36,981 bases of DNA, from the NCBI RefSeq assembly GCF_028207065.1, contig NZ_JAQLFP010000027.1, forward strand, positions 1 to 36,981, read 5' to 3'. Numbering within the stretch: the stretch's first letter is position 1; each line of letters opens with the position of its first letter. The notes under the pieces are model-generated. The model was given only the letters and a program-made list of their open reading frames with translations, searched no databases and was not told the origin of the DNA. This stretch comes from Collinsella aerofaciens (GTDB lineage: Bacteria; Actinomycetota; Coriobacteriia; Coriobacteriales; Coriobacteriaceae). Below, one piece after another: positions 1-8,104 of this stretch. The translations under genes were made by a program, and so were the position numbers.

Positions 1-94
1 CGAGACACGTTCTCGGCCGCCCTTTTGTTTGCTGAACACATGGTCGCTACGTCTGCGCCGGGCTCAAACGGTCGGCAATCAACCGTGAATGGTA

Positions 95-170
95 TTTGTT
101 CAAAAAAGAACAAAGATAAACAGATAATGGTTGCAGTCTCTGTTCGAATGTGTTCAAATAAACATGAACA
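95..170 (+). promoter_or_regulatory. Candidate operator cluster upstream of lacA
   Basis: Repeated TGTTC/GAACA half-sites lie upstream of lacA. A perfect 7-bp dyad (TTTGTTC, six A, GAACAAA) spans 95-114, and a second dyad (TGTTC-N10-GAACA) spans 151-170, with another TGTTC at 141. A weak promoter is possible: TTGCAG at 131-136, then 17 bases, then TCAAAT at 154-159. Such dyads in front of a tagatose operon fit a DeoR/LacR-type repressor, and a DeoR regulator is encoded at 9332-10135, but the pairing is inference. Confidence 0.45.
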
Positions 171-264
171 GTGAAGAACCGCACATTCAGATGCCCGGAC
201 CTGAACGCGATTCAACACTTCCAAACAGAAACTACGCACCTGCGTATCTCTCAAGGAGGATGTC

Positions 265-693
265 ATGAGGGTTGTAATCGCTTCCGATGCCGACGGTATG
301 TCGATGAAGGAGTCCATCAAGGAGATGCTCGTCGCCGACGGTCACGAGGTCGTCGACTATTCCGAGACCCCTGCCGCGGACTTTGTCGATTCCGCGACCG
401 CCGTTGCCAAGGACCTGCTGGAGCACAAGGATTCCCAGGGCTTCGCATTCGATAAGTACGGCGTCGGCTCCTATATGGCCGCCGTCAAGATCAAGGGCAT
501 GGTCGTCGCCAACATTTCCGACGAGCGTTCCGCTTACATGACCCGCGAGCACAACGGTTCGCGCATGGTCACCATGGGCCCGGGCGTTGTGGGCACCGAG
601 GTCGCCAAGAAGATCGCCCGCGAGTTCCTGCGCGCCCAGTACGCTGGCGGCCGTCACCAGATCCGTGTCGACATGCTCAACAAGATGGCCTAA
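265..693 (+). CDS. lacA: Galactose-6-phosphate isomerase subunit LacA
   Basis: A 142-residue RpiB/LacAB-family protein. With LacB it interconverts galactose 6-phosphate and tagatose 6-phosphate in the cytoplasm, the first step of the tagatose pathway after PTS uptake. The N-terminus (MRVVIASDADGMSMKE) and the segment SAYMTREHNGSRMVTMGPGVVG, described here by its ends at about residues 92-113, match the LacA type rather than RpiB. The length equals the usual LacA length. The ATG follows a strong AAGGAGG at 253-259. lacB follows after 63 bases, and the heteromeric partner next door supports the call. No PTS lactose genes are in the window; they may lie upstream or elsewhere. Confidence 0.93.
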   Translation: MRVVIASDADGMSMKESIKEMLVADGHEVVDYSETPAADFVDSATAVAKDLLEHKDSQGFAFDKYGVGSYMAAVKIKGMVVANISDERSAYMTREHNGSRMVTMGPGVVGTEVAKKIAREFLRAQYAGGRHQIRVDMLNKMA

Positions 694-756
694 CGAGAGC
701 CACCGAGAACTCGAACTTCTATCTCAACTTGTGAATTCAGACGAAAGGACGTTCTG

Positions 757-1281
757 ATGAAGAAGACCATCGCAATCGGTTGCGACCATATCGTTACGGA
801 CGAGAAGATCTATCTGGCCGACCGCCTGGAGCAGGCTGGCTACAAGGTGCTCGACTGCGGCACCTACAGCCACGCCCGTACGCACTATCCCATCTACGGT
901 AAGGCCGTGGGCGAGGCTGTTGCCAGCGGTAAGGCCGACTTTGGCGTGGCCCTGTGCGGCACCGGCATCGGCATCACCAACGCCGTCAACAAGGTTCCCG
1001 GCGCTCGCTGCGCCCTGGTTCGCGACATGACCTCTGCCCTGTATGCCCGTCGCGAGCTCAACGCCAACATCGTGGGCTTTGGCGGCAAGATCACCGGCGA
1101 GTTCCTGATGGCTGACATCATGCTTGCCTTCCTGGAGGAGCCCTACGAGAAGACTCCCGAGCACGATGCCCTGATCGCCAAGATCGACGCCTGCAATAAG
1201 GCCGACGCCGAGGCTCAGGCTGACCCGCACTTCTTTGACGAGTTTCTCGAGAAGTGGGACCGCGGCGAGTATCACGACTAA
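757..1281 (+). CDS. lacB: Galactose-6-phosphate isomerase subunit LacB
   Basis: A 174-residue RpiB/LacAB-family protein, the usual LacB length. It carries the family motif [13 protein letters not shown] at about residues 66-78, with the active-site Cys of the LacB/RpiB fold, and an early [11 protein letters not shown] segment. It partners LacA for the galactose 6-phosphate to tagatose 6-phosphate isomerisation. The start codon follows GAAAGGA. The gene ends 5 bases before the first stem of a structured repeat (1287-1425), so that repeat would sit in its 3' untranslated region. Confidence 0.93.
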   Translation: MKKTIAIGCDHIVTDEKIYLADRLEQAGYKVLDCGTYSHARTHYPIYGKAVGEAVASGKADFGVALCGTGIGITNAVNKVPGARCALVRDMTSALYARRELNANIVGFGGKITGEFLMADIMLAFLEEPYEKTPEHDALIAKIDACNKADAEAQADPHFFDEFLEKWDRGEYHD

Positions 1282-1286
1282 GGAGG

Positions 1287-1425
1287 TTACGCGGTTTTGC
1301 CAAACCGCGTAATGGGTCGACGCTGCGAAGCCATCTGGCGGGCAATCTGCCGTTCAGTTTCGGCGGCATGACCAGAAGGTCAATGCCGCCTCGCTTCACG
1401 GCACCTTGCCTCGCCAGCTGGCTTC
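1287..1425 (+). ncRNA. Structured repeat copy A1: short hairpin plus ~100-nt imperfect hairpin
   Basis: A short perfect hairpin (TTACGCGGTTT / AAACCGCGTAA, 1287-1312) is followed by a linker containing TCGACGCTGCG and a long imperfect hairpin at 1327-1425. The long hairpin's arms run GAAGCCA...GGCAA...TGCCG and CGGCA...TTGCC...TGGCTTC. Its tip is GGCGGCATGACC-AGAA-GGTCAATGCCGCC. Unpaired positions in the stem are T/C, TC/CC and TC/TC. Copy A2 at 28493-28632 has the same layout with changed but still paired stem bases. It could be a 3'-UTR RNA element or a palindromic mobile repeat. There is no T-run directly after the tip. The rest of the gap to 1656 shows no clear feature. Confidence 0.6.
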
Positions 1426-1656
1426 TCGCTGATGTCTGAGTGACCTGTGGGGTTACCGCTGTTGTTGCGAAGATTTCTGATACGGCAAGCTGCTCCGATA
1501 ACACGTTTGCTTGCTGAGCTTGTGTGCTTCGTTTTGGCGGTACCCGGCATTCTGCAGCTTTTCAATTGACGGCTCGCGTTTCTGTGATGAGGCGCGGGCC
1601 GGTTTTCTATCAGCCCCACTGACTTGGCGGGCTGTCGTAAGAAAGGGAAGGCTCCT

Positions 1657-2538
1657 ATGGAGTTTGTTCTTGATAACGGTTCTATTCGTGTGGCACTGAG
1701 CACGGCTGGCGGATCGTTCACTTCGATTAAAGCCAACGGCCGCGAGTACCTGTGGCAGGGTGACCCGGCGGTCTGGTCGGGCCAGGCACCCATTTGCTTC
1801 CCGATCTGCGGTGGCCTTCGTGACGGCCGCGCGATGACCATGGGCGGCCGCGAGGTCAAGCTCGCTCGCCACGGCTTTGCGCGCAAACAGGAGTGGAAGC
1901 TCGAGGAGCAGGGCGACAACATGGTTGCGCTGAGCCTAAGCTCTGCCGACCATGCCGAGTTGCTCGAGCAGTACCCGTATCCGTTTAAGATCGTTGCTCG
2001 TTACACGATCGATTCGGAAAAGGTGGCCGTGTCGTACGAGGTGACCAATGAGGGCACCGAGGACATGCCGTTCTTTGTGGGTGGTCACCCCGGCTTTAAG
2101 TGCCCGCTCGACGAGGGCGAGTCCTATGACGACTATGAGCTTCGTTTTGAGCGGTGCGAGGCCACCGAGCTTTGTACTGCCGTCCCCTCGACGGGCCTGA
2201 TTGATGTTGAGCATCGCAGCAAGAACCCCATGATCGGCCAGAACCTGCCGCTGACCCACGAACTCTTTGACTTTGCCGAGACCATCTTCGACGTGCTCGA
2301 GAGCCGCGTGGTTACGCTGACCAAGAAAACCGAGGACAAGGGCGTGCGCCTGACGTTCCCCGATATGCCGTACCTGATTGTGTGGAGCAAGCCCGAGGGC
2401 GACTTTGTGGCTGTTGAACCGTGGGGTGGTCTGTCCACCTGCTCCGACGAGGACGATATTCTGGAGCACAAGCGTGGCTGTCTGGTGGCCAAGCCGGGAG
2501 AGACCGTCACTCGCTGCTTTGAGATCGAGATCCTTTAA
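1657..2538 (+). CDS. Aldose 1-epimerase family protein (LacX-like)
   Basis: A 293-residue galactose mutarotase-fold protein of the LacX/YeaD-like subgroup that often sits in lac tagatose operons. It probably interconverts anomers of a hexose or hexose phosphate. Visible family features are the N-terminal LDNGSIRVALSTAGGSFTSI strand, the GHPGFKCP motif near residue 150 and the VAVEPWGG motif near residue 260. An upstream in-frame ATG at 1624 exists, but the ATG at 1657 follows GGGAAGG at a good distance and starts where the family begins. It lies between lacB and lacC. The exact substrate cannot be told from sequence. Confidence 0.85.
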   Translation: MEFVLDNGSIRVALSTAGGSFTSIKANGREYLWQGDPAVWSGQAPICFPICGGLRDGRAMTMGGREVKLARHGFARKQEWKLEEQGDNMVALSLSSADHAELLEQYPYPFKIVARYTIDSEKVAVSYEVTNEGTEDMPFFVGGHPGFKCPLDEGESYDDYELRFERCEATELCTAVPSTGLIDVEHRSKNPMIGQNLPLTHELFDFAETIFDVLESRVVTLTKKTEDKGVRLTFPDMPYLIVWSKPEGDFVAVEPWGGLSTCSDEDDILEHKRGCLVAKPGETVTRCFEIEIL

Positions 2539-2594
2539 AGAGCTATCGTATGTTTGGGGTCGCACACGTCGTGCCCCGGAAACAGGAGTTCAAT

Positions 2595-3530
2595 ATGATT
2601 CTGACCGTTACCATGAACCCGTCGATCGATACGCGCTATCAGCTCGACAAGCTGACCATCGACGACGTGAACCGTGTGACGCCCGAAAAGACCGCTGGCG
2701 GTAAGGGCCTCAACGTGAGCCGTGTGCTGCTGCAGCTGGGCGACGATGTGCTCGCGACCGGCCTGCTCGGCGGCCACATGGGCGCCTATATGGCCGAGCT
2801 TATGGATGCTGACGGCGTCAAGAACGACTTTGTGCCCATTGCCGGTGAGACGCGCATTTGCTTGAATATCCTGCACGAGGGTAATCAGACCGAGCTGCTG
2901 GAGAGCGGCCCGCAGATCGCCCCGGCCGAGCTCGAGGCCTTTACGGCCAAGTTCGCCGAACTCGCGGCGAAGGCGGACGTTGTGACGCTTTCGGGCTCGC
3001 TGCCGCGTGGCGTCGATGCCGGCTACTATGCCGAGCTCGTCAAGATCGCCGAGGAGGCGGGCGCCAAGGTGCTGCTCGACACCTCGGGTGCATCGCTGGA
3101 GGCCGCGCTGGAGTCCGACGCTAAGCCTGAGCTCGTAAAACCCAACCTGACCGAGATTAACGGCCTGCTGGGTACGTCCTTTACGACCGATGATGTCGAT
3201 GCCCTGCGCGAGGCGCTTGCCGCCGATGACCGTTTTGCCGGTATTCCCTGGGTTGTCGTTTCGATGGGCGCTGCCGGTTCGGTAGGCTTCCATGAAGGTC
3301 GCGCGTTCCGCGCCAAGACGCCCGCGATTGCGGCTGTGAACGCAACGGGTTCCGGCGACTCGACCATCGCCGGTTTTGCGCATGCCATTGCTGCTGGTGC
3401 CGACGACGTCACGGTGCTCAAGACCGCCAATACCTGCGGTAAGCTCAACGCCATGGATCCCAAGACCGGCCACCTGGTCATGGATCGCTGGGACGAGATC
3501 TACAGCAACGTTGAGGTCGTAGAGTTGTAG
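2595..3530 (+). CDS. lacC: Tagatose-6-phosphate kinase (PfkB/1-phosphofructokinase family)
   Basis: A 311-residue PfkB-family sugar-phosphate kinase. It begins MILTVTMNPSIDTRYQLD, has the substrate-side GGKGLNVSRVL motif near residues 36-46, the SGSLPRGVD motif near 136-144, and the C-terminal anion-hole/catalytic ATGSGDS near 251-257. These features are shared by LacC and FruK, so 1-phosphofructokinase is the alternative. The lacA-lacB-epimerase context favours tagatose 6-phosphate to tagatose 1,6-bisphosphate. The ATG at 2595 follows CAGGAG; an upstream in-frame ATG at 2550 would add a non-homologous leader. The gap from the epimerase gene is 56 bases, consistent with one operon. Confidence 0.87.
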   Translation: MILTVTMNPSIDTRYQLDKLTIDDVNRVTPEKTAGGKGLNVSRVLLQLGDDVLATGLLGGHMGAYMAELMDADGVKNDFVPIAGETRICLNILHEGNQTELLESGPQIAPAELEAFTAKFAELAAKADVVTLSGSLPRGVDAGYYAELVKIAEEAGAKVLLDTSGASLEAALESDAKPELVKPNLTEINGLLGTSFTTDDVDALREALAADDRFAGIPWVVVSMGAAGSVGFHEGRAFRAKTPAIAAVNATGSGDSTIAGFAHAIAAGADDVTVLKTANTCGKLNAMDPKTGHLVMDRWDEIYSNVEVVEL

Positions 3531-3552
3531 CGGTTGCGACTCCTAATAGAAT

Positions 3553-3616
3553 GAGCGTGGATAATCTCCTGCTTTTGGTGCCCATGCGAGCTCAAAGTGG
3601 GAGATTTTCCACGCTC
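3553..3616. repeat. Inverted repeat C1 (GTGGATAATCTCC family)
   Basis: Arms GAGCGTGGATAATCTCC and GGAGATTTTCCACGCTC pair with one mismatch around a ~30-base loop. A second, perfectly paired copy with a different first base pair (GAGAGTGG / CCACTCTC) is at 27267-27332, and a half copy is at 28714. It lies directly after lacC. Confidence 0.7.
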
Positions 3617-3629
3617 GAGTCATTAGTCG

Positions 3630-3673
3630 TTGGGGACGTTCTTGTTTGACTAGTCGTTTAAGAACGTCCCCAA
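3630..3673. repeat. Hairpin repeat D1 (TTGGGGACGTTCTT family)
   Basis: A perfect 14-bp stem (TTGGGGACGTTCTT / AAGAACGTCCCCAA) encloses a loop containing GACTAGTCG. A near-identical copy is at 28747-28793. At both sites D directly follows a C-family sequence, so C and D look like one composite repeat. Confidence 0.75.
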
Positions 3674-3684
3674 TGGCTACACTC

Positions 3685-3724
3685 AAAAACGGCGCCCGTC
3701 GGCGATGTTGCCGGCGGGCGCCGT
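3685..3724 (-). terminator. Intrinsic terminator of galKT
   Basis: A GC-rich stem (ACGGCGCCCG / CGGGCGCCGT with an inner CGGC/GCCG) is followed on the minus strand by TTTTT, 56 bases past the galT stop. It probably also blocks read-through from lacC. Confidence 0.75.
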
Positions 3725-3779
3725 TGTCGTGTGGGCGGTTATGTCGTGTGGACTGCCGTTGAGCGTCCGGGTCTGTGCT

Positions 3780-5408
3780 CTACAGTGAGTCGATAAAGCG
3801 CTGCTGGGCGGCGCGGCCGGCCTCGTCCCATTTAAAGACGCCGGCGTTGTCGAGCACGTGGCCAAACACCACGCCGACCTCCTCATGCAGGATGTCGATG
3901 GCGTTATCCGCCGTAAGCTCGTTCGCGCGGCGAGCAAAGACGTCCTCCGCCCATGCGGCGTGGCTGCGGCAAAGGTCGTCGCTCTCGAGAGCGCAGGCAA
4001 GATCGTAGCTGGCATCGGCCTTGGCCGCCAGCAGGTGCTCGCGGACAGCACCGAGCTCGGGAACCAAGCGCGGCGGCAGAATGGCCAGGCCCATGACCTC
4101 GATCAGGCCGATGTTCTCCTTTTTAATATGGTGGTACTCGGCATGCGGGTGGAACACGCCCAGCGGATGCTCGTCGGTCGTGATGTTGCAGCGAAGCGCC
4201 AAGCAGGCCTCGTAGATCTCGCCTCCGGCATTGCCGCGGGAGTCGACGCGGCGGATGACGGGCGTCACGGTGTTGTGCGCCACGCCATCGGCTGTGCGTG
4301 CGATGACGCCAACCGACTCATCGGTCCACTCGCGCCATGCCAGGATAATCTTCTCGGCGGCATCGAGCAGCGCGCCGCGGTCGTGCGAGCGCAGGCGCAG
4401 CACCGAAAGCGGCCACTGCAGCACGGTGCCGCTGACCTGGTCAAAGCCGGGCACGCTAAACTGCGAGACTTCGGTGGCATGCATCATGGGGAACTCGTGC
4501 GCGCCACCCTGGAAGTGGTCGTGCGACAGAATTGAGCCGCCCACGATGGGCAGGTCGGCATTGGAGCCGATGAAGTAGTGCGGGAACAGGTCCACAAAGT
4601 CGAGCAGACACGTCAGCCCCTTGCGGTCGACGTGCATCGGGCGGTGCTCGGAGCTCATGGCAATGCAGTGCTCGTTAAAGTACGCGTACGGGCTGTACTG
4701 GAAGCCCCAGCGCTCGCCGTTGAGCTCAATGGGGATAATGCGCAGATTCTGGCGAGCGGGGTGAGCGCCGCCGTCGGCTGCGGCGGAGCGTCCGGGATAG
4801 CCCTCGTTTTCGATGCAGAGCTGGCAGGCGGGATACTTCTCGCCCGTGTTCTTTGCCGCACCTGCCGCGGCGATATCGCGCGGGTCCTTCTCGGGCTTGG
4901 ACAGGTTGATAGTGATCTCCAGGTTACCCCAGTTGGTGGGGGTGCTCCATTTGATGTTGCGCGCGATAGCGGCGCGGCGCACGTAGCCGGCGTCGCAGCA
5001 CAGGCCGTAGAACCAGTCGGTCGCGGCGCGGGGCTCGTTGACGCCCATACGCCCATTGAACTCTTCGTTTACAACCGAAGGCCTCGGCATGAGCACGCCC
5101 ATGATGCGCATGGCGATGCGGTCGCGGCCCGACGCCGTGTCCTCGGCGGCGCCGTTGGTAACGGCAGCCTCGGCAAGCGCGGCAAGCGTGCCCTCCAGGT
5201 CAAAGTCGGGAAGGATATCGGGGTGCAAGAGCGAGAGTTTCTCAACCTGGAGCGCCCAGGCCATATCGAGCGCCGGCCCCGTGGCGCCGATGCACTCCAA
5301 AATGGTGTTGTATGCCCAGATGCGGTCGTCCTGGCCGATCATCGATCGGTGGATGGCGTACTCGATCAGGTTCTGCGCGGCCTCTCGCACGTCAGTAATT
5401 ACAGCCAT
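3780..5408 (-). CDS. galT: UTP-hexose-1-phosphate (galactose-1-phosphate) uridylyltransferase, type 2
   Basis: A 542-residue GalT of the long (type 2) form found in Gram-positive bacteria. It moves UMP from UDP-glucose to galactose 1-phosphate in the Leloir pathway. The nucleophile motif SHDHFQGG is at residues 295-302, with the HxH histidines at 296 and 298. A possible metal pair CQLC is at 195-198. The conserved NWGNLEITINLSKPEKDPRDI segment (given by its ends, about 159-179) is also typical. The start codon overlaps the galK stop by 10 bases, so the two genes are translationally linked in one minus-strand operon. Confidence 0.95.
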   Translation of the reverse strand: MAVITDVREAAQNLIEYAIHRSMIGQDDRIWAYNTILECIGATGPALDMAWALQVEKLSLLHPDILPDFDLEGTLAALAEAAVTNGAAEDTASGRDRIAMRIMGVLMPRPSVVNEEFNGRMGVNEPRAATDWFYGLCCDAGYVRRAAIARNIKWSTPTNWGNLEITINLSKPEKDPRDIAAAGAAKNTGEKYPACQLCIENEGYPGRSAAADGGAHPARQNLRIIPIELNGERWGFQYSPYAYFNEHCIAMSSEHRPMHVDRKGLTCLLDFVDLFPHYFIGSNADLPIVGGSILSHDHFQGGAHEFPMMHATEVSQFSVPGFDQVSGTVLQWPLSVLRLRSHDRGALLDAAEKIILAWREWTDESVGVIARTADGVAHNTVTPVIRRVDSRGNAGGEIYEACLALRCNITTDEHPLGVFHPHAEYHHIKKENIGLIEVMGLAILPPRLVPELGAVREHLLAAKADASYDLACALESDDLCRSHAAWAEDVFARRANELTADNAIDILHEEVGVVFGHVLDNAGVFKWDEAGRAAQQRFIDSL

Positions 5409-6604
5409 GCCGCATAAGCCCCCTTGTCAGAAATTGCGTAGTGGCGGGCAGACCCCTCGCCCAGCCAGCTGTTCATCTTGGCAATGAAGGTGTCGACCAG
5501 ATCGAGCGGCACGAAGGCCTGGATGGTACCGCCAAAGCCGCCGCCGTGGATGCGGACGGCGCCACGGCCGTCGAGCACATGCTCGGCAAGAGCAAGCGCG
5601 TACATGGAAGGCTGCTCGGCACCCAGTTTGGCAACAACATTCTGCAGGTACATGGCAGAGCTGGCGCCCGACTCGCGCGTCAGGACCAGGAACTGATCGA
5701 TGTCGCCGGCGTTAAGGGCTGCCCAGCGCTTATCGACCAGGCCGTTCTCGTACCAGTAGTGAACGGCGCGCAGGCAGGCGCGGTCGCCCAGCTTGGCGCG
5801 CAGTTCGGGGAGCTTGGCGTCAAAGTCGGCAACGTCGACCTCGCACAGGCGCGCCTTGCCAAACTCGGCGGCGACGTCTTGCATCTCGCGCGGAACGGCG
5901 GCGTAGTCGTCGGTGGCGGCCACGTGGTCGGCACCGACCTTAACGAGCACGAGCGCGTAGCCGTGATCCTCAAAGTTGAGCTCGAGCTTCTGGGTCTTAG
6001 GCTGGGCTTGGTCCTCAAAGTCCATGTAGGCAAGGCCGCCCAGGCACACAGCGGCCTGGTCCATCAGACCGCAGGGCTTGCCGTAATAGTTGTTCTCGGT
6101 GCGCTGGCTCATCTGGGCGAGCGCGACGGGCTCAATGGCGGGCGCGCCCCAGAGTGTCTCCATGGCACGACCGTACGCGGCCTCGACAGCAGCGGAGCTC
6201 GAAAGACCGCCACCCGAGGGGACGGAGCAGGTGAAGGCGAAGTCGAAGCCATGGGGCTCAACGCCAAGGGCTGCAATCTCGTGCGCCATACCGCGCACGA
6301 GGCTTGCGGACGTGCCCTTCTCGGACTCCTGAACATCCAGCGTGTCGAGGGTAATCTCAAACGTGGGGTAGCCCTCATCGGCGACGCGGACCTTGTTGGA
6401 ATCGGTTGCCACGGCGATACCGTCAACGGCGACATCGAGCGAGCCGGCGATAACGTGGCCGCCTTCGTGATCGGTGTGATTGCCGCTGATCTCGGAACGG
6501 CCGGGCGCGTGCACGTAGAGCACTTGGCGGTCGCCGATGGGGCCAAACTCCTCCTCAAACAGCTTGGTGAGCGTGGCGAATGTCTTTTCGTCGGGGGTGG
6601 TCAT
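5399..6604 (-). CDS. galK: Galactokinase
   Basis: A 401-residue GHMP kinase that phosphorylates galactose at C1. The sugar-binding signature is GRSEISGNHTDHEGG at residues 35-49, the ATP loop PSGGGLSSSAA is at 129-139, and the C-terminal GGGFGGT motif is near 362. The classic signature has Glu in GEHTDY; here it is Asn, a form I recall from galactokinases of gut Gram-positives. The ATG at 6604 follows AGGAAAGGA; the longer open frame to 6679 runs through operator DNA and has no family similarity. LacI-type sites lie directly upstream. Confidence 0.94.
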   Translation of the reverse strand: MTTPDEKTFATLTKLFEEEFGPIGDRQVLYVHAPGRSEISGNHTDHEGGHVIAGSLDVAVDGIAVATDSNKVRVADEGYPTFEITLDTLDVQESEKGTSASLVRGMAHEIAALGVEPHGFDFAFTCSVPSGGGLSSSAAVEAAYGRAMETLWGAPAIEPVALAQMSQRTENNYYGKPCGLMDQAAVCLGGLAYMDFEDQAQPKTQKLELNFEDHGYALVLVKVGADHVAATDDYAAVPREMQDVAAEFGKARLCEVDVADFDAKLPELRAKLGDRACLRAVHYWYENGLVDKRWAALNAGDIDQFLVLTRESGASSAMYLQNVVAKLGAEQPSMYALALAEHVLDGRGAVRIHGGGFGGTIQAFVPLDLVDTFIAKMNSWLGEGSARHYAISDKGAYAAWL

Positions 6605-6648
6605 AGGGGTCCTTTCCTTGACGCGGGAGAGACTGATCCGTGTCGTTA

Positions 6649-6850
6649 ATGAGTACGTTAACAATTTTGAGCACCACAAACCAGACGGTCGCGGCGCCGC
6701 ACGTTAATGGGTATGATAACGTACTCATAACACAACGCATATCTATTTTTGAGAATCTGGTAATCGGTAGATTTTCGGCCGTGAACGGTGTGGCCGTATG
6801 GACATATGGAGCAAAAGAACCGCTGATAGAAAAAGTAGAGTACGTTAACA
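6649..6850. promoter_or_regulatory. Three LacI-type operators in the galK/lacI divergent region
   Basis: The sequence GAGTACGTTA(A)CA occurs at 6651-6663, inverted as TGATAACGTACTC at 6714-6726, and again at 6838-6850. Two lie upstream of galK and one in front of the regulator gene at 6944, as expected for repression of galKT plus autoregulation. The shared core GAGTACGTTA is identical in all three. A separate sequence, GTGAACGGT, sits at 6781-6789 and recurs upstream of other operons here. Confidence 0.7.
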
Positions 6851-6943
6851 TGCGTCCGACGATAGCGGGCCTCGGCGCGGGGTGTGTTTCTGCCCGGGCT
6901 GGCATTTACGCTATTCAGATCTCGCAAGGGTGAAGGTGATCCA

Positions 6944-7975
6944 GTGGCAAGGCGCCCGTCCAACGATACAGGTATGCGTCCGGTCTCCATGGCCGACGTC
7001 GCCCGCGCTGCTGGCGTTTCGCAGCAGACGGTTTCGCGCGTCGCCAACGGCTTGCCCAACGTTAACGAGCAGACGCGCCAGCGCGTGCAGGCCGCTATGC
7101 AAGAGCTTGGCTTTCGTCCGAGTTATGCCGGTCGCTCGCTGCGCGACGGCCGCTACCATTCGGTCGGTCTGTGCGTCAACGATGTCACCAAGTTTGGCAA
7201 CCTCTCAATGATCGACGGCATCGCCAGCGCTGCTCGCGAGCATAATTGCGCCATCACGCTGGTCGAGATGTCCAAGACCGAGGAGTTCTCGCTTGCCGAG
7301 GCAACGCGTCGTATGGCTGCGCTGCCCGTGGACGGCATCATCATCGGCATGAGCCGTATGGCGCCCGATTTTGAGACGTTTGATCCACTGCCGGGCATTG
7401 GCACGGTCATCGTTACCATGTATGCGCATCCGCGCGTGACTACAGTCGATTCCGACCATTACGGCTGCTCGCTGTTGCTTATGGATCATCTGTTTGAGCT
7501 GGGGCACGAGCAGATTCGCTATATTGGCGGCCCGTCGTTCTCGGTCGACGAGCAATTTCGTCGCGCCGGTTGGCAGGATGCGCTCGAGCGTAAACACATC
7601 GAGCCGGCAGAGCCGCTCGAGGGCGACTGGTCTGCTAACAGCGGTTACGAGGCCGGCAGGTACCTGGCCGAGCATGACCGCGCCATGACGGCGATTTACG
7701 CGGCAAACGACCAGATGGCAAACGGCGCTATTGCAGCGCTGCGCGATAGCGGCCTGCGCGTACCCGAGGACGTGAGCGTGGTGGGCGTCGACGATTCGCT
7801 CGATGATTTTGTCGCACACAACGAGCTCACGACCGTGCGATTCGATCTACATCAGCGCGGACGCGAGGTATTCGAGCATGCGGTTCCCGAGGCGGGCGCG
7901 GCGGACAAAACCGTTGCCATTCGTATTCCCGGACAACTCATCATTCGACATAGCACGGCGATACCGCGCGCATAG
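6944..7975 (+). CDS. LacI/GalR-family transcriptional regulator
   Basis: A 343-residue repressor with an N-terminal helix-turn-helix (MADVARAAGVSQQTVSRVAN) at about residues 16-35, a hinge helix near 55-70, and a periplasmic-binding-protein-like effector domain ending in VSVVGVDDS and TTVRFD motifs. A GTG start at 6944 is chosen because it follows AAGGGTGAAGG and leaves a normal-length leader; an earlier ATG at 6884 adds an unlikely leader. Divergent from galK across a region with three matching operators, so it most likely controls galKT. Effector unknown, probably galactose or a derivative. Confidence 0.9.
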   Translation: MARRPSNDTGMRPVSMADVARAAGVSQQTVSRVANGLPNVNEQTRQRVQAAMQELGFRPSYAGRSLRDGRYHSVGLCVNDVTKFGNLSMIDGIASAAREHNCAITLVEMSKTEEFSLAEATRRMAALPVDGIIIGMSRMAPDFETFDPLPGIGTVIVTMYAHPRVTTVDSDHYGCSLLLMDHLFELGHEQIRYIGGPSFSVDEQFRRAGWQDALERKHIEPAEPLEGDWSANSGYEAGRYLAEHDRAMTAIYAANDQMANGAIAALRDSGLRVPEDVSVVGVDDSLDDFVAHNELTTVRFDLHQRGREVFEHAVPEAGAADKTVAIRIPGQLIIRHSTAIPRA

Positions 7976-8059
7976 TTTGTGCTGATAAACGGCGATTTAT
8001 CGCATTTCAATAACAATCGGTAAGGATGCCGGCAGATAGCTGTTGGGATGCAGCCGAGT

Positions 8060-8097
8060 GCTATGATAGACGGGCTCTTTTGTCTATCTAGGAGGCT
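8060..8097 (+). promoter_or_regulatory. Extended -10 promoter and 5' hairpin of the flavodiiron gene
   Basis: TGCTATGAT at 8059-8067 is a good extended -10 element, with no clear -35. It is followed by a short stem (ATAGAC at 8066-8071 / GTCTAT at 8082-8087) that ends just before the AGGAGG ribosome binding site. Confidence 0.45.
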
Positions 8098-8104
8098 TTG
8101 CCTG

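Noticed and set aside
1..94. Coding or regulatory content in the first 94 bases
   Set aside because: Only a short CGAGA/TCTCG dyad at 1-15 is visible, perhaps the terminator of a gene outside; too little to call.
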